Below are positions 7,938-16,379 of a stretch of 37,069 nt of DNA, one piece after another. The translations under genes were made by a program, and so were the position numbers. The notes beneath the pieces are model-generated. The model saw only the letters and a program-made list of their open reading frames with translations. It was not told where the DNA came from and searched no databases. Within the stretch, counting starts at the first letter, position 1, and each line of letters starts with the position of its first letter. Origin of the DNA: an uncultured Hyphomicrobiales bacterium. Its GTDB lineage: Bacteria > Pseudomonadota > Alphaproteobacteria > Rhizobiales > Xanthobacteraceae. Where the stretch lies: NCBI GenBank assembly GCA_903929045.1, contig CAIYTE010000156.1, positions 1 to 37,069 of the forward strand. Reading direction: 5' to 3'.

Positions 7938-8912
7938 ATGCAGGTAAAGACGTTGCATTGGGCGATTGCGATCGCGCTAACGGTTCTCGCGGTTTCGGCG
8001 ACGATACCGGTTAAGGCGCAGGGTTACCCAGCAAAGCCGATCAGCCTGGTACTGCCGCAACCGCCAGGCGGCGCAGGCCCGATCCTCGGTATGATGCTGG
8101 CCGAAGCAGCGAAGAAATACATCAAGCAGCCAGTCGTTATCGACTACCGTGTCGGTGCCGGTGGCACCGTTGGTGCCTCCTACGTTGCCCACGCCAAACC
8201 CGACGGCTACACCCTCCTTCTGGCGCGACCGGCGCATTCGACGGCGGCGCCGTCCGTCGAAAAGCTCGACTATGATGCCAGCGACTTCGAACCGATGGGG
8301 CAGTTGCTGACATCGCCGCTGACCCTTGTGGTGCAGGCGAACTCGCCGTGGAAAAGCTTGAAGGATCTGGTTGCTTACGCCAAGGCGCATCCTGGCGAAG
8401 TGACATGTGCCAACTCTGGAAACTATTCGAGCCTTCATTTGCACGCGCTTCGTTTTGAACAGGTCGCTGGTATCAAGCTCACGCATATTCCGTTCGTCGG
8501 CGGTGCCAATGCTGTGACAGCCGTTGCCGGCGGACATGTCAAATGCGCAACCCGCTTTCCCGGCGAAGGTGAGGCGCTGATCGATTCCGGCAAGGTGCGG
8601 GTCCTTACGGTTTTCAGCGCCAAGCGCGACAAGTTTTATCCAAACGTGCCGACGAGTGCCGAAGATGGATATCCTCTGGAAGCCATCGGGTGGGGCGCGC
8701 TGGTCGGTCCCAAGGGCACACCAAAGGAGGTTGTTGCGCTTTGGGAAGACATCTTGCGCAAGGTTACGCAGGATAAGGATTTTCTCGTCGCGGCCGACAA
8801 GCTCAAGATGAATATTGAATTCAAGAGCGCAGCCGAAGTGAAAGTAGACCTTGCCGTGGAGATGGGCGAATTCCGCAAGCTCGCGGTTTCGCTTGGCCTG
8901 CGAAATGACTGA
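7938..8912 (+). CDS. tctC: Bug-family periplasmic binding protein (TctC) of the TTT transporter
   Basis: A 324-residue tripartite tricarboxylate transporter receptor. A signal peptide spans about residues 1-30 (hydrophobic core A-I-A-I-A-L-T-V-L-A, cleavage after V-K-A). The mature protein opens with YPAKPISLVLPQPPGG, the carboxylate-gripping first loop of Bug proteins. It continues with V-G-A-G-G-T and D-G-Y-T-L-L. GGAG lies 6 nt upstream of the ATG. The stop overlaps tctB, giving the classic C-B-A order. These receptors bind di- or tricarboxylates in the periplasm and deliver them to TctBA. The ligand is unknown. Confidence 0.92.
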   Translation: MQVKTLHWAIAIALTVLAVSATIPVKAQGYPAKPISLVLPQPPGGAGPILGMMLAEAAKKYIKQPVVIDYRVGAGGTVGASYVAHAKPDGYTLLLARPAHSTAAPSVEKLDYDASDFEPMGQLLTSPLTLVVQANSPWKSLKDLVAYAKAHPGEVTCANSGNYSSLHLHALRFEQVAGIKLTHIPFVGGANAVTAVAGGHVKCATRFPGEGEALIDSGKVRVLTVFSAKRDKFYPNVPTSAEDGYPLEAIGWGALVGPKGTPKEVVALWEDILRKVTQDKDFLVAADKLKMNIEFKSAAEVKVDLAVEMGEFRKLAVSLGLRND

Positions 8913-9399
8913 CGGAGCGCCACGGACGGGCGGCATCGCGCGGATTGCGCGCGGTGACGTCGCTGCCGGACTCGTGTTGTTGATTCTTGGCGGCATCGCA
9001 GCCTTCGCGTCGATAAAATACGGGCTTGGAAAATGGAGCGTGCCGGGGCCAGGTTTTCTGCCGTTTGGCGCCGCCGTTCTCATCATCATACTGGCGCTGG
9101 TAATCCTCGCGCGTGATTTGACCGGTGCTGTCAGGCTCGAGATAGGGCAGGTCACTTCTAAAACTGCCCTGCGCGACGTACTTGCAGTTCTGGCCGCAAT
9201 GGTGGGCTATGCCGCATTGCTTCCTGTGAACGGATTTCTGACGACCACTGCGCTCTTTGTCGGCTTTCTGCTGCGGTTTGTGGGTGGCAAGTCCTGGCTT
9301 GTCACGTTGCTCGTGGCCGCCGGAGTCTCCGTCGCGGCGCATATGCTTTTCGTCGTCTTTCTGGCGGTGCAGATGCCCGTCACGCCGTTTGGCTTCTGA
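8905..9399 (+). CDS. tctB: TctB small membrane subunit of TTT transporter
   Basis: A 164-residue protein with four hydrophobic segments, at about residues 18-37, 52-70, 88-110 and 128-150, matching the TctB layout. P-G-P-G-F-L-P near residue 47 is the usual TctB signature. ATG 8905 overlaps the tctC stop by 8 nt, and the stop overlaps the tctA start by one base in TGATG, so the three are translationally coupled. TctB is poorly conserved in sequence across the family, but position, length and topology agree. It assists TctA in sodium- or proton-driven uptake. Confidence 0.9.
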   Translation: MTDGAPRTGGIARIARGDVAAGLVLLILGGIAAFASIKYGLGKWSVPGPGFLPFGAAVLIIILALVILARDLTGAVRLEIGQVTSKTALRDVLAVLAAMVGYAALLPVNGFLTTTALFVGFLLRFVGGKSWLVTLLVAAGVSVAAHMLFVVFLAVQMPVTPFGF

Positions 9400-10892
9400 T
9401 GCAGTGGTCCAACATCCTTCTTGGCTTTGAAACCGCGGTACAGCCGGTCAATCTGCTGTTCTGCTTTATTGGAGTGTTGCTCGGTCAGTTGGTCGGCATA
9501 TTGCCCGGCCTCGGGCCTGCGGCTGCGATTGCGATCCTGCTGCCGGTCAGCTTCACCATGCCGCCTGCCACCGCGATCATTTTGCTCGCCGGCATTTATT
9601 ACGGCGCGCAGTACGGCGGTACCATTACGTCTGTGCTGCTCAACGTCCCCGGTGAATCGTCCTCTGTCGTCACCACGCTCGACGGCTATCAGATGGCGCA
9701 GCAAGGCCGTGGCGGTGCGGCCTTGGGAGTTGCGGCCATCGGCTCGTTCATCGCAGGCACCGTCGCAAATCTGGTGCTGATGGTGATCGGGCCGTTGCTT
9801 GCTGACATCGCGCTGGATTTCGGGCCTGCTGAATATTTTTCCCTGATGATCCTCGGTATGGCGACGATCACCATCTTCACCAGCGGGTCGGTGGTGAAGG
9901 GCTGGAGCATGGCTGCGATTGGTGTCCTGCTCGGCTCCGTCGGTAAGGACATCATTTCCGGCGTGCCGCGCTTCACCTTCGGTGTGCGCGAATTGATGGA
10001 TGGCATTGGCTTCGTCCCGGTCGTCATGGGGCTGTTCGGCATCGCCGAAGTGCTTTCTTCTCTCGAGGAAGAAGGCGAGCCTATCCCGATGAAAACAAAC
10101 GTGCGGAACGCGCTGCCGTCAGCAGAGGATATGCGGCGCAGCGCGTGGCCGATCGCGCGCGGCACAGTTTTAGGATTTTTTCTTGGGCTGCTGCCCGGCG
10201 CGGGCAGCGTGGTTGCCGCCTTCGCGAGCTATGCCGTCGAGAAGCGGCTGTCGCCCACACCCGAGAAGTTCGGCACCGGAATGATCGAAGGTGTGGCCGG
10301 TCCGGAATCTGCTAACAACGCGGCAGCCGGTGCGGGATTTGTGCCGCTGCTGTCATTGGGAATTCCGGCGACCGCGGTCATGGCGCTGCTGCTCGGCGCA
10401 TTGATGATCCACGGTATCCAGCCGGGACCGATGTTGTTTTCGCTGCATCCGGAAATCGTCTGGGGTGTCATCGCTTCGATGTACATCGGCAACTTGATGT
10501 TGTTGATCCTCAATCTGCCGCTCATCCCGCTCTGGGTGAAATGCGTCGAGGTGCCGTACGCCTACATGTTTCCGCTGATCCTGCTGTTCTGTCTGATCGG
10601 CGCATTCAGCCTGCAATACAGCCTGTTCGACGTTGGAACGCTGATCGCGTTCGGCCTGATCGGCTATCTCATGAAGAAGTTCGGCTATGAGCCTGCGCCG
10701 CTGATCCTGGCGTTGATCCTGACACCGCTTCTGGAAAACGGTCTGCGTCAATCGCTGATGATTTCGCAGGGCAGTCCGATGATTTTCATCACGCGGCCGC
10801 TGTCGGCGGCATTTCTCATCCTCGCGGCGCTGATCCTGTTATTGCCCGTTTTGCCGGCACGACGGCGGCTATTCGGAGAACGTTCAAAATGA
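9399..10892 (+). CDS. tctA: TctA large membrane subunit of TTT transporter
   Basis: A 497-residue TctA permease with roughly twelve membrane segments. The two internal glycine-rich repeats are visible: G-I-L-P-G-L-G-P-A-A near residue 33 with Y-Y-G-A-Q-Y-G-G-T near 67, and G-L-L-P-G-A-G-S near 270 followed by an E-x-A-N-N segment. Length and motif order equal the family norm and no damage is seen. The stop shares ATGA with the next oxidoreductase gene. TctA forms the ion-coupled transport path and receives ligand from TctC. Confidence 0.95.
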   Translation: MQWSNILLGFETAVQPVNLLFCFIGVLLGQLVGILPGLGPAAAIAILLPVSFTMPPATAIILLAGIYYGAQYGGTITSVLLNVPGESSSVVTTLDGYQMAQQGRGGAALGVAAIGSFIAGTVANLVLMVIGPLLADIALDFGPAEYFSLMILGMATITIFTSGSVVKGWSMAAIGVLLGSVGKDIISGVPRFTFGVRELMDGIGFVPVVMGLFGIAEVLSSLEEEGEPIPMKTNVRNALPSAEDMRRSAWPIARGTVLGFFLGLLPGAGSVVAAFASYAVEKRLSPTPEKFGTGMIEGVAGPESANNAAAGAGFVPLLSLGIPATAVMALLLGALMIHGIQPGPMLFSLHPEIVWGVIASMYIGNLMLLILNLPLIPLWVKCVEVPYAYMFPLILLFCLIGAFSLQYSLFDVGTLIAFGLIGYLMKKFGYEPAPLILALILTPLLENGLRQSLMISQGSPMIFITRPLSAAFLILAALILLLPVLPARRRLFGERSK

Positions 10893-11902
10893 GGTGGGGA
10901 ATTATCGGCGCCGGCGAGATCGCCGGCCGTAGCGTTGCGCCAGGGTTGGCAAAAGCGAGCGGCTCGCAACTCTACAGCGTATGCGGCCGCAATATCGCCA
11001 CGGCGCAGGCCTTCAGCGATAAATGGCATGCGGCCAAAGCCTTTGACTCGCTTGACGAATTCTTAAGCGACCCGTCGCTCGATGCCGTCTATATCGCTAC
11101 GCCGAACAACATGCATGCCGAGCAGGCTATTCGCGCAGCGCAGGCCAAAAAGCATGTGCTGTGCGAAAAGCCGATGGCGACCACCGTCGAAGACGCGCGG
11201 CGCATGATCGAGGAGTGCAAGGCGAATGGCGTCAATCTCGGCGTCGTTTTCCAGAACCGCTATCATGCCGCCCATGTTCGCACCCGCGAAGTCGTGGCTT
11301 CCGGCACGCTCGGTGAAATTCAATTTGTTTCGGCGCAACTGTGTCGCGGCTTTCCGCGTGGCCGCTGGGAGGGCTGGCGGAACGATCCGGTCGCGAGTGG
11401 CGCCGGCGCCATCGTCGCGCAGAGTGTGCACCCTATCGATCTGCTGCGCTTTCTGCTGGATAGCGAAATCGTGAAAGTGCAGGGCATGAGCGATATTGCG
11501 CCGCCGCAGCGTCCCGTGGAGGAAATTGTGTTTTCCACCCTACAGTTTGAAAACGGCATCCACGCTTCGGTCGTCGCGGGACAAATCCTTCCGCGTTACG
11601 ACAACGACATTGTCATCTACGGCAGCAAAGGAAAACTGGTTCTCAAGGGAACCCTCGGTGTGCCGTTGAACAGCCGAACCGGCGAGCTAACCGTTGAGGG
11701 CACCGGGTCGTTCGACGGAGTGACCGAATTCCCGACCACTGCGGTCGCCGACAAGGTCGCCAAACTCATCGAGGATTTCACGACTTCTGTCGTTGAGGGC
11801 GAAGAGACGCCGGTGTCCGGCGGAAACGGCCTGCAGATGGTCAAGATCGCCAACGGGCTGCAGGAGTCCTGCTTGACCGGCCAGACCGTTGCCATTCGTT
11901 AG
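10889..11902 (+). CDS. Gfo/Idh/MocA family oxidoreductase
   Basis: A 337-residue NAD(P)-dependent oxidoreductase. The Rossmann motif G-I-I-G-A-G-E-I-A is at residues 4-12, and the nucleotide-site loop C-E-K-P-M-A with its catalytic lysine is near residue 92. The substrate-side helix carries A-Q-S-V-H-P-I-D near residue 175, giving the usual histidine and aspartate. Members oxidise hydroxyl groups on sugars, inositols or cyclic polyols. The start overlaps the tctA stop (ATGA), so it is cotranscribed with the transporter. It may act early on the imported compound; the substrate is not readable. Confidence 0.9.
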   Translation: MRWGIIGAGEIAGRSVAPGLAKASGSQLYSVCGRNIATAQAFSDKWHAAKAFDSLDEFLSDPSLDAVYIATPNNMHAEQAIRAAQAKKHVLCEKPMATTVEDARRMIEECKANGVNLGVVFQNRYHAAHVRTREVVASGTLGEIQFVSAQLCRGFPRGRWEGWRNDPVASGAGAIVAQSVHPIDLLRFLLDSEIVKVQGMSDIAPPQRPVEEIVFSTLQFENGIHASVVAGQILPRYDNDIVIYGSKGKLVLKGTLGVPLNSRTGELTVEGTGSFDGVTEFPTTAVADKVAKLIEDFTTSVVEGEETPVSGGNGLQMVKIANGLQESCLTGQTVAIR

Positions 11903-11934
11903 GCGAATGAGTTTCCAGCTCGTGGAGTTGTCGC

Positions 11935-12933
11935 ATGTTGAATTTGTCTGTCGTGTATCGGTCAATCGCGAGAATGAGGCTTCGAGTAGTCCCACAGTTC
12001 ATGGTTCAAACCTTGCTGGCCTGCATGTGCCTTTGGCCAGCGCAAGCTCAAACTTATCCAAATCGTTATATTCGGCTGATTGTTGGGGCGGGACTGGATT
12101 CATCCGCTCGCGTCATTGGCGCCCGAATTGAGAAAGTCCTTGGACAGCCGGTCATTGTGGATGCTCGTCCCGGAGCGGGCGGAGCCATAGCACTCCAGGC
12201 GGCGGCAATCGCGCAACCTGATGGCTACACCCTGATGATGGGAACCGCGGCAAACGTCATTCAGACCGCGCTTGGTCAATCACATCTCGACCTGCGGAAG
12301 GACTTCGTACCCGTCGGGAACGTCACTACAATTAAATATGTTCTGGTCGTCCATCCGTCCGTACCCGCCCGGTCGCTGGCCGAACTGATTGCCTACGCAA
12401 AGGCAAATCCCGGTCGTTTAAACTTTGTCTCCGGGGGAGTTGGCACTCCGCCTCATCTTACGATGGAGACGTTTCGAGCCATGACCGGCATGGACATGGT
12501 GCACGTTCCCTATCGCGACGCCAACGCAGCGATGACAGCAGTCATTGCGGGAACCGGGCAGTTGATGTTCGCCATGGCGGCTATCGCTCAGCCTCAGATT
12601 GAGGTTGGGACGGTCGTTGGGCTTGGGATTAGTGGTGCGGAGCCTTCTCCATTCGCGCCTCAGGTTAAGCCCATTGCGGAGCAGGGTCTGCCAACTTTCA
12701 ACATCGTGGGGTGGAACGGGCTATTTGCCCCCAAGGGCGTAACTCAGGATATTGTCGACAAGCTGAGTACGGTAGTTCAGGACGCTCTGCAGGATCCTGA
12801 GTTTCGGAATGCGATTCTCAAGACAGGTTATGAACCGGCAGCACGCAACAATCCGGCCGAGTTTGGCGCATTCGTTCAGGCAGAATCCGTAAAATGGGGC
12901 GAGTTGCTGCCAACCTTGAATCTCAAGCCATGA
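11935..12933 (+). CDS. Second Bug-family binding protein in the cluster
   Basis: A 332-residue Bug/TctC receptor. ATG 11935 has GGAG 7 nt upstream. The N-terminus is longer than usual, with the hydrophobic signal near residues 22-36 and cleavage after A-Q-A, so ATG 11974 is an alternative. The opening loop reads R-L-I-V-G-A-G-L-D-S-S-A-R. Typical Bug proteins have several extra residues here (P-F-x-P-G-G-x-x-D), so the ligand loop is shortened. R-P-G-A-G-G and D-G-Y-T-L-M are intact. It lies 32 bp after the oxidoreductase and probably gives the same TctBA a second ligand specificity. Confidence 0.9.
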   Translation: MLNLSVVYRSIARMRLRVVPQFMVQTLLACMCLWPAQAQTYPNRYIRLIVGAGLDSSARVIGARIEKVLGQPVIVDARPGAGGAIALQAAAIAQPDGYTLMMGTAANVIQTALGQSHLDLRKDFVPVGNVTTIKYVLVVHPSVPARSLAELIAYAKANPGRLNFVSGGVGTPPHLTMETFRAMTGMDMVHVPYRDANAAMTAVIAGTGQLMFAMAAIAQPQIEVGTVVGLGISGAEPSPFAPQVKPIAEQGLPTFNIVGWNGLFAPKGVTQDIVDKLSTVVQDALQDPEFRNAILKTGYEPAARNNPAEFGAFVQAESVKWGELLPTLNLKP

Positions 12934-13379
12934 CGCCAGGAGCTGCGGCGCGTTGCGCATCCTCGAAGGTGGGTTCGAATGCGGGTAGAGCAGGGGAAGT
13001 TTGAAATTGTCCTGATCGGCCAAGCCTGATTGACGGAGGGCGCGTCCGCATTATCTGGGCTGCAGCCAGCAGGGGGTGCCGCCTTCAGCAGGCGCTCCGA
13101 AGTGCAAAACAGTAGGTATATCAAATATTTATCGATAAGTTCTGAGAATAATGGTTATCGGAAGGTAATACGTTTGTAAACTTGGATGCTGCAAGTCTGT
13201 GATCTACGAAAGGTCGTGCGGCAGTGCCCCCAATAACGGTTTCGCGCATGCCTTTGAGCGACCGATTTCGAAATGGCTCTCGATGAATGCGGCGAGACGC
13301 CCTTGCCGTCTTGGACACAGGCTGCGCTTTTTCACGTGAACCCGCCTCTTTCTGAGGCTTCCTTAATTGAATCCGGCAG
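12934..13379. other. Gene-free spacer with AT-rich patch
   Basis: About 446 bp with no convincing gene on either strand. An AT-rich patch near 13110-13170 stands out from its surroundings. No clear terminator follows the Bug gene. Short open frames here lack ribosome sites and recognisable domains. It marks the junction between the catabolic cluster and an accessory patch. Confidence 0.5.
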
Positions 13380-14024
13380 ATGGCTCGGCGAAAAGAAACA
13401 AAGCCTTATTCTCCAAAGTACGAAAAACGGGTGATCCTGTTCGTCGACTTCTTGGCGTTCAAAGACCACGTGGCACGCACGGTGACGGAGCCCCGTTATC
13501 TGGCCTCCGTTGTCGAAGCCATGAAGATCATCGGCGAAATTGGCGCGGGCGATAAGGAGTTCAATCGCAGCCAGCGCGTGACACAGTTCTCCGATTCAGT
13601 CGTGGTGTCATTCCGGATTGAAGAGTCCTCCGCGGTGTTTTGGCTCTTGCTAGACATCGTCTATGCAACGCTTGATCTTGTAACGAAGGGCTTTTTAGTG
13701 CGCGGTGCCGTCACTGTCGGTGACCTGCGTCACACCAAAGAGATTCTGGTGGGTCCAGCGATGGTCGAGGCTTACGAACTTGAATCCAAGCACGCCAACT
13801 TTCCGCGCGTTTTGATAGATGAAAAGGTGATCGCCGTTGCGCGGCGTGCGCGAAAGGACGATCACTCTCCTGAGGAGGAGGAAAAGCACGTCCGCGAATT
13901 TATGACTCGATTTCCGGGCGAGCTGTACATTGTCAGGTCTTTGCCGGCATTCTTAGGTATCAACAATAGCGACCAAGCTCGGCGCGCATGCCTTCGTCAA
14001 ACGCTGCGGGCGGCCGGCAGATGA
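13380..14024 (+). CDS. Orphan class III nucleotide cyclase-like protein
   Basis: A 214-residue soluble protein that I relate to the class III cyclase fold by motif order. The first strand V-I-L-F-V-D-F-L-A-F puts D23 where the first metal aspartate sits. Q-F-S-D-S-V-V-V-S puts D72 at the second. R-G-A-V-T-V-G-D at 108-115 and G-P-A-M-V-E-A-Y-E-L-E-S at 125-136 match the G-x-x-V-N-x-A-x-R-L-E-S region. The catalytic Asn and Arg would be V129 and E133, so the chemistry may differ or be absent. Similar domains occur in Pycsar-type defence, but no effector gene is adjacent. No strong ribosome site precedes the ATG. The next gene begins 10 nt later. Confidence 0.7.
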   Translation: MARRKETKPYSPKYEKRVILFVDFLAFKDHVARTVTEPRYLASVVEAMKIIGEIGAGDKEFNRSQRVTQFSDSVVVSFRIEESSAVFWLLLDIVYATLDLVTKGFLVRGAVTVGDLRHTKEILVGPAMVEAYELESKHANFPRVLIDEKVIAVARRARKDDHSPEEEEKHVREFMTRFPGELYIVRSLPAFLGINNSDQARRACLRQTLRAAGR

Positions 14025-14034
14025 AAGTAATCTA

Positions 14035-15096
14035 ATGACCAAGCCGACGCCGATCTTCGACGGTCACAACGATGTTCTGTTACGTCTCTACAAATCGACG
14101 TCGGCCGATCCGATATCAGAATTCCTCGAGGGGGAGACGGCGGGCCATATCGATCTGAAAAAGGCCAAAGCTGGGTCGCTCGCCGGTGGATTTTTTGCGT
14201 TGTACTCGCCATCTTCGGGCAAATCCCGCCCAGCCGGCGGGTCGATAGCAGGCGGCCAGCCATCGCCAACGCTGCCGCCCGTTTTGAGCATGGACGAGGC
14301 GCGACAATCAATCGTCGGCGAACTGGCGATATTGCTGAAGCTCGAGCGCGCGTCGAAAGGCGCGGTCGCCATTTGCAGGACTGTCGCGGAAATCAAATCG
14401 GCGATGGCGCGCGGGACTCTGGCGGTGCTGGTCCACATCGAGGGCGCCGACGCCATCGACGCCGATCTAGATTTTTTGCACGTTCTTTACGCTGCGGGTT
14501 TGCGGTCGCTGGGGCCGGTCTGGAGCCGGACCAATATTTTCGGTCACGGCGTTCCGTTTCGCTTTCCGTCAAGTCCGGACATTGGTGATGGCTTGACTGA
14601 GGCTGGCGAAAGACTTGTGAGAACCTGCGCCGCTATGAAGGTCGTGATCGACTTGTCGCACATCACCGAGAAAGGGTTCTGGGATGTCGCGCGCGTGTCG
14701 ACGGCGCCGTTGGTTGCGACCCACTCCAATGTTCACGCCTTGTGTCCGTCTCCAAGAAATCTGACCGACCGGCAACTGGATGCGATCCGTGATACGGGCG
14801 GGATGGTCGGTTTGAATTTCGGTACCGGCTTTCTTCGGGCGGACGGCCAGATGCTGGCAGATACCGACATCAATGTGATGGTCCAGCACTTTGACTATCT
14901 CATTGACAAATTAGGCGAAGACCATGTTGGCTTCGGCTCGGATTTCGACGGCGTCATGGTGCCTGAAAAAATAGGCTCTGCCGCTGGTCTGCCGGTGCTA
15001 GTCGACGCGTTGCGCGCAAAGGGATATTCCGAGGCGCTCTTACTGAAAATCGGCACCGGCAACTGGCTCGACTTGCTGGCACGGACAATCGGTTGA
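14035..15096 (+). CDS. M19 family membrane-dipeptidase-like hydrolase
   Basis: A 353-residue peptidase family M19 (renal dipeptidase) protein. Binuclear zinc ligands are visible: H11-x-D13 in D-G-H-N-D, the bridging glutamate in V-H-I-E-G-A-D, two histidines in A-T-H-S-N-V-H, and the aspartate in G-S-D-F-D-G. The S-P-R-N arginine after the histidines is also kept. No signal peptide is seen, so it is probably cytosolic. Bacterial members cleave dipeptides, D-amino acid dipeptides or other amide-like compounds. It starts 10 nt after the cyclase-like gene and is probably cotranscribed. Active-site residues all appear intact. Confidence 0.92.
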   Translation: MTKPTPIFDGHNDVLLRLYKSTSADPISEFLEGETAGHIDLKKAKAGSLAGGFFALYSPSSGKSRPAGGSIAGGQPSPTLPPVLSMDEARQSIVGELAILLKLERASKGAVAICRTVAEIKSAMARGTLAVLVHIEGADAIDADLDFLHVLYAAGLRSLGPVWSRTNIFGHGVPFRFPSSPDIGDGLTEAGERLVRTCAAMKVVIDLSHITEKGFWDVARVSTAPLVATHSNVHALCPSPRNLTDRQLDAIRDTGGMVGLNFGTGFLRADGQMLADTDINVMVQHFDYLIDKLGEDHVGFGSDFDGVMVPEKIGSAAGLPVLVDALRAKGYSEALLLKIGTGNWLDLLARTIG

Positions 15097-15429
15097 GCCC
15101 GAGGCCGCAGGGCGTGACCATCTTGGTGCGGCACATTTAAATGTCCTGTCGAACCTTGTCCCTGCGACTAGAGGCCAGAGAGGGCAATGACCGCTTATGG
15201 CACTTAGTGGACAACCAGACTACGTCCGAATTTGTCGCCTATTGGATCAAGAGCGGACAAGCACCGACCTAGGGTCGCAATAGCTCTGCAGCGTTTGAAG
15301 CAGACATCTAGACTGCGATGCAGCATGTCAGCGTTCTGAAGCAACACGGACGTTTTTAGGTCTATGGACGTATCAGCGCCTTGACATGAAAAATGATTTT
15401 TTCTGTCCGAAATAGCTCGCGTTTTTAGC
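15097..15429. other. Gene-free spacer, no clear content
   Basis: No gene is supported here. A 43-codon frame from ATG 15140 has no ribosome site or recognisable motif. A short A-run/T-run palindrome near 15388-15402 could end transcription but lacks a GC stem. Confidence 0.4.
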
Positions 15430-15696
15430 TCATCGTTGCCAACGGCTGGCGGTTACCGTCTCTCCTATATCGAACGACATGAGATCTTCGCCCAGCTCTA
15501 GAGGGCCATCATAGGTTTCTCGTGTCTGCTTAACGATCAGATCGAGATCGATCGGCGCGATCGTCTCGTCTTTGTTGTCGCGTCCGAGGTAGACGAGGTG
15601 CGTGTAGGCTGCGAGCTTCGGTTTTGTAAGCGAAAATACGATTCCGGCATCTCTTGGCAGTGTGTGATGCGCGATGATCCGTTGATTGGTTCCGGC
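15430..15696 (-). pseudogene. 3' remnant of a probable MBL-fold metallo-hydrolase gene
   Basis: A minus-strand frame of 88 codons ends at TGA 15432-15430 and is blocked upstream by TGA at 15699-15697. It has no plausible start until an internal ATG near its end. The peptide contains R-I-I-A-H-H-T, K-P-K-L-A-A-Y-T-H-L-V, then Q-T-R-E-T-Y-D-G-P-L-E-L-G-E-D-L-M. This matches my recollection of the C-terminal end of RNase Z-like metallo-beta-lactamase-fold hydrolases, in which the histidine in Y-T-H is a late metal ligand. The N-terminal two thirds are absent; trmO begins to the right. A truncated relic is the simplest reading; the family call is moderate. Confidence 0.5.
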
Positions 15697-15755
15697 TCAC
15701 GTATCGCTCATCTGTTTGTGAGCGGCGGGAACCAAATGGCGGGATGCGGCGCGCG

Positions 15756-16250
15756 TTAGCCGCGGGCCTTATGCCAGCCGACGACGGCGTCCGGCACGCT
15801 GTCGGTGGAAGCGAAATAGGGCTTGATGTCGAGCAGCGGCGTGCCGTCCAGGCAATCCAGCCCGATAACCGACAGGGTCGCCCCCTCGATCTTCACCAGC
15901 CGCACCACGCTCATGGCGATGGGATTGGGGCGGGCCGGCGAGCGCAGGGAGAAGGTGCCGCGCTGGACGCCGTAGGTGCCGGGCACCTGGAGCACGAGCG
16001 TCCGGGGCGACTTGTCCATCCAGTACAGCAGGACCAGGTGGGTGCAGGTCTCGACGTCCTTGAGGCCGTCGGCCCAGCGGGGATCGACCTCGACCGTGCA
16101 GACGGCATCCGAGCCCCGGGCGTTCTTCGGGCACTCCCTGCGCTCTTTCCAGGGCGTCCGGATGCGGCCGATGAAATAGACCCCGTCATCGGCATTTTCA
16201 GGCAGATCCACGGTCTTTTCGCCTTCCCAAACGCCAAAATCCTTTGCCAT
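15756..16250 (-). CDS. trmO: tRNA (N6-threonylcarbamoyladenosine(37)-N6)-methyltransferase TrmO
   Basis: A 164-residue TsaA/TrmO family protein. It methylates t6A37 of threonine tRNAs with SAM, and its fold is a beta barrel rather than Rossmann. The family core is clear: I-G-R-I-R-T-P-W near residue 27, then L-V-L-L-Y-W-M-D-K-S, then R-G-T-F-S-L-R-S-P-A-R-P-N-P-I-A-M-S, which is the diagnostic stretch, and L-D-I-K-P-Y. The ATG at 16250-16248 gives MAKDFGVWEG. A much longer open frame continues upstream but only because this GC-rich DNA lacks stops. Divergent from the ArsR-methyltransferase gene. The family is sure; the tRNA role is by homology. Confidence 0.93.
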   Translation of the reverse strand: MAKDFGVWEGEKTVDLPENADDGVYFIGRIRTPWKERRECPKNARGSDAVCTVEVDPRWADGLKDVETCTHLVLLYWMDKSPRTLVLQVPGTYGVQRGTFSLRSPARPNPIAMSVVRLVKIEGATLSVIGLDCLDGTPLLDIKPYFASTDSVPDAVVGWHKARG

Positions 16251-16334
16251 GGCGGGGACTATAGCTGAGACGGCGGCTTTGAGCGCCAGATCACAGTTTT
16301 CGGCAGGCCGAGGGTTGCCCGGGCGCGTTTCAAC

Positions 16335-16354
16335 GTATAAGTATATCTTTATAT
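16335..16354. promoter_or_regulatory. AT-rich imperfect palindrome, candidate SahR-type operator
   Basis: TATAAG at 16336-16341 and CTTTATAT at 16347-16354 form an imperfect inverted repeat in an otherwise GC-rich 129-bp divergent spacer. It lies 26-45 bp before the regulator's ATG. ArsR-type regulators of the SAM cycle (SahR) act at sites beside their methionine genes, so autoregulation is likely. It may also contain the -10 element. Confidence 0.5.
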
Positions 16355-16379
16355 AGTGGGCAATAGCCCAGAGCCGACC

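Noticed and set aside
13380-14024. A complete Pycsar defence system
   Set aside because: Only a cyclase-like protein is present. The neighbour is a dipeptidase, not a membrane or TIR effector, and catalytic positions are altered.
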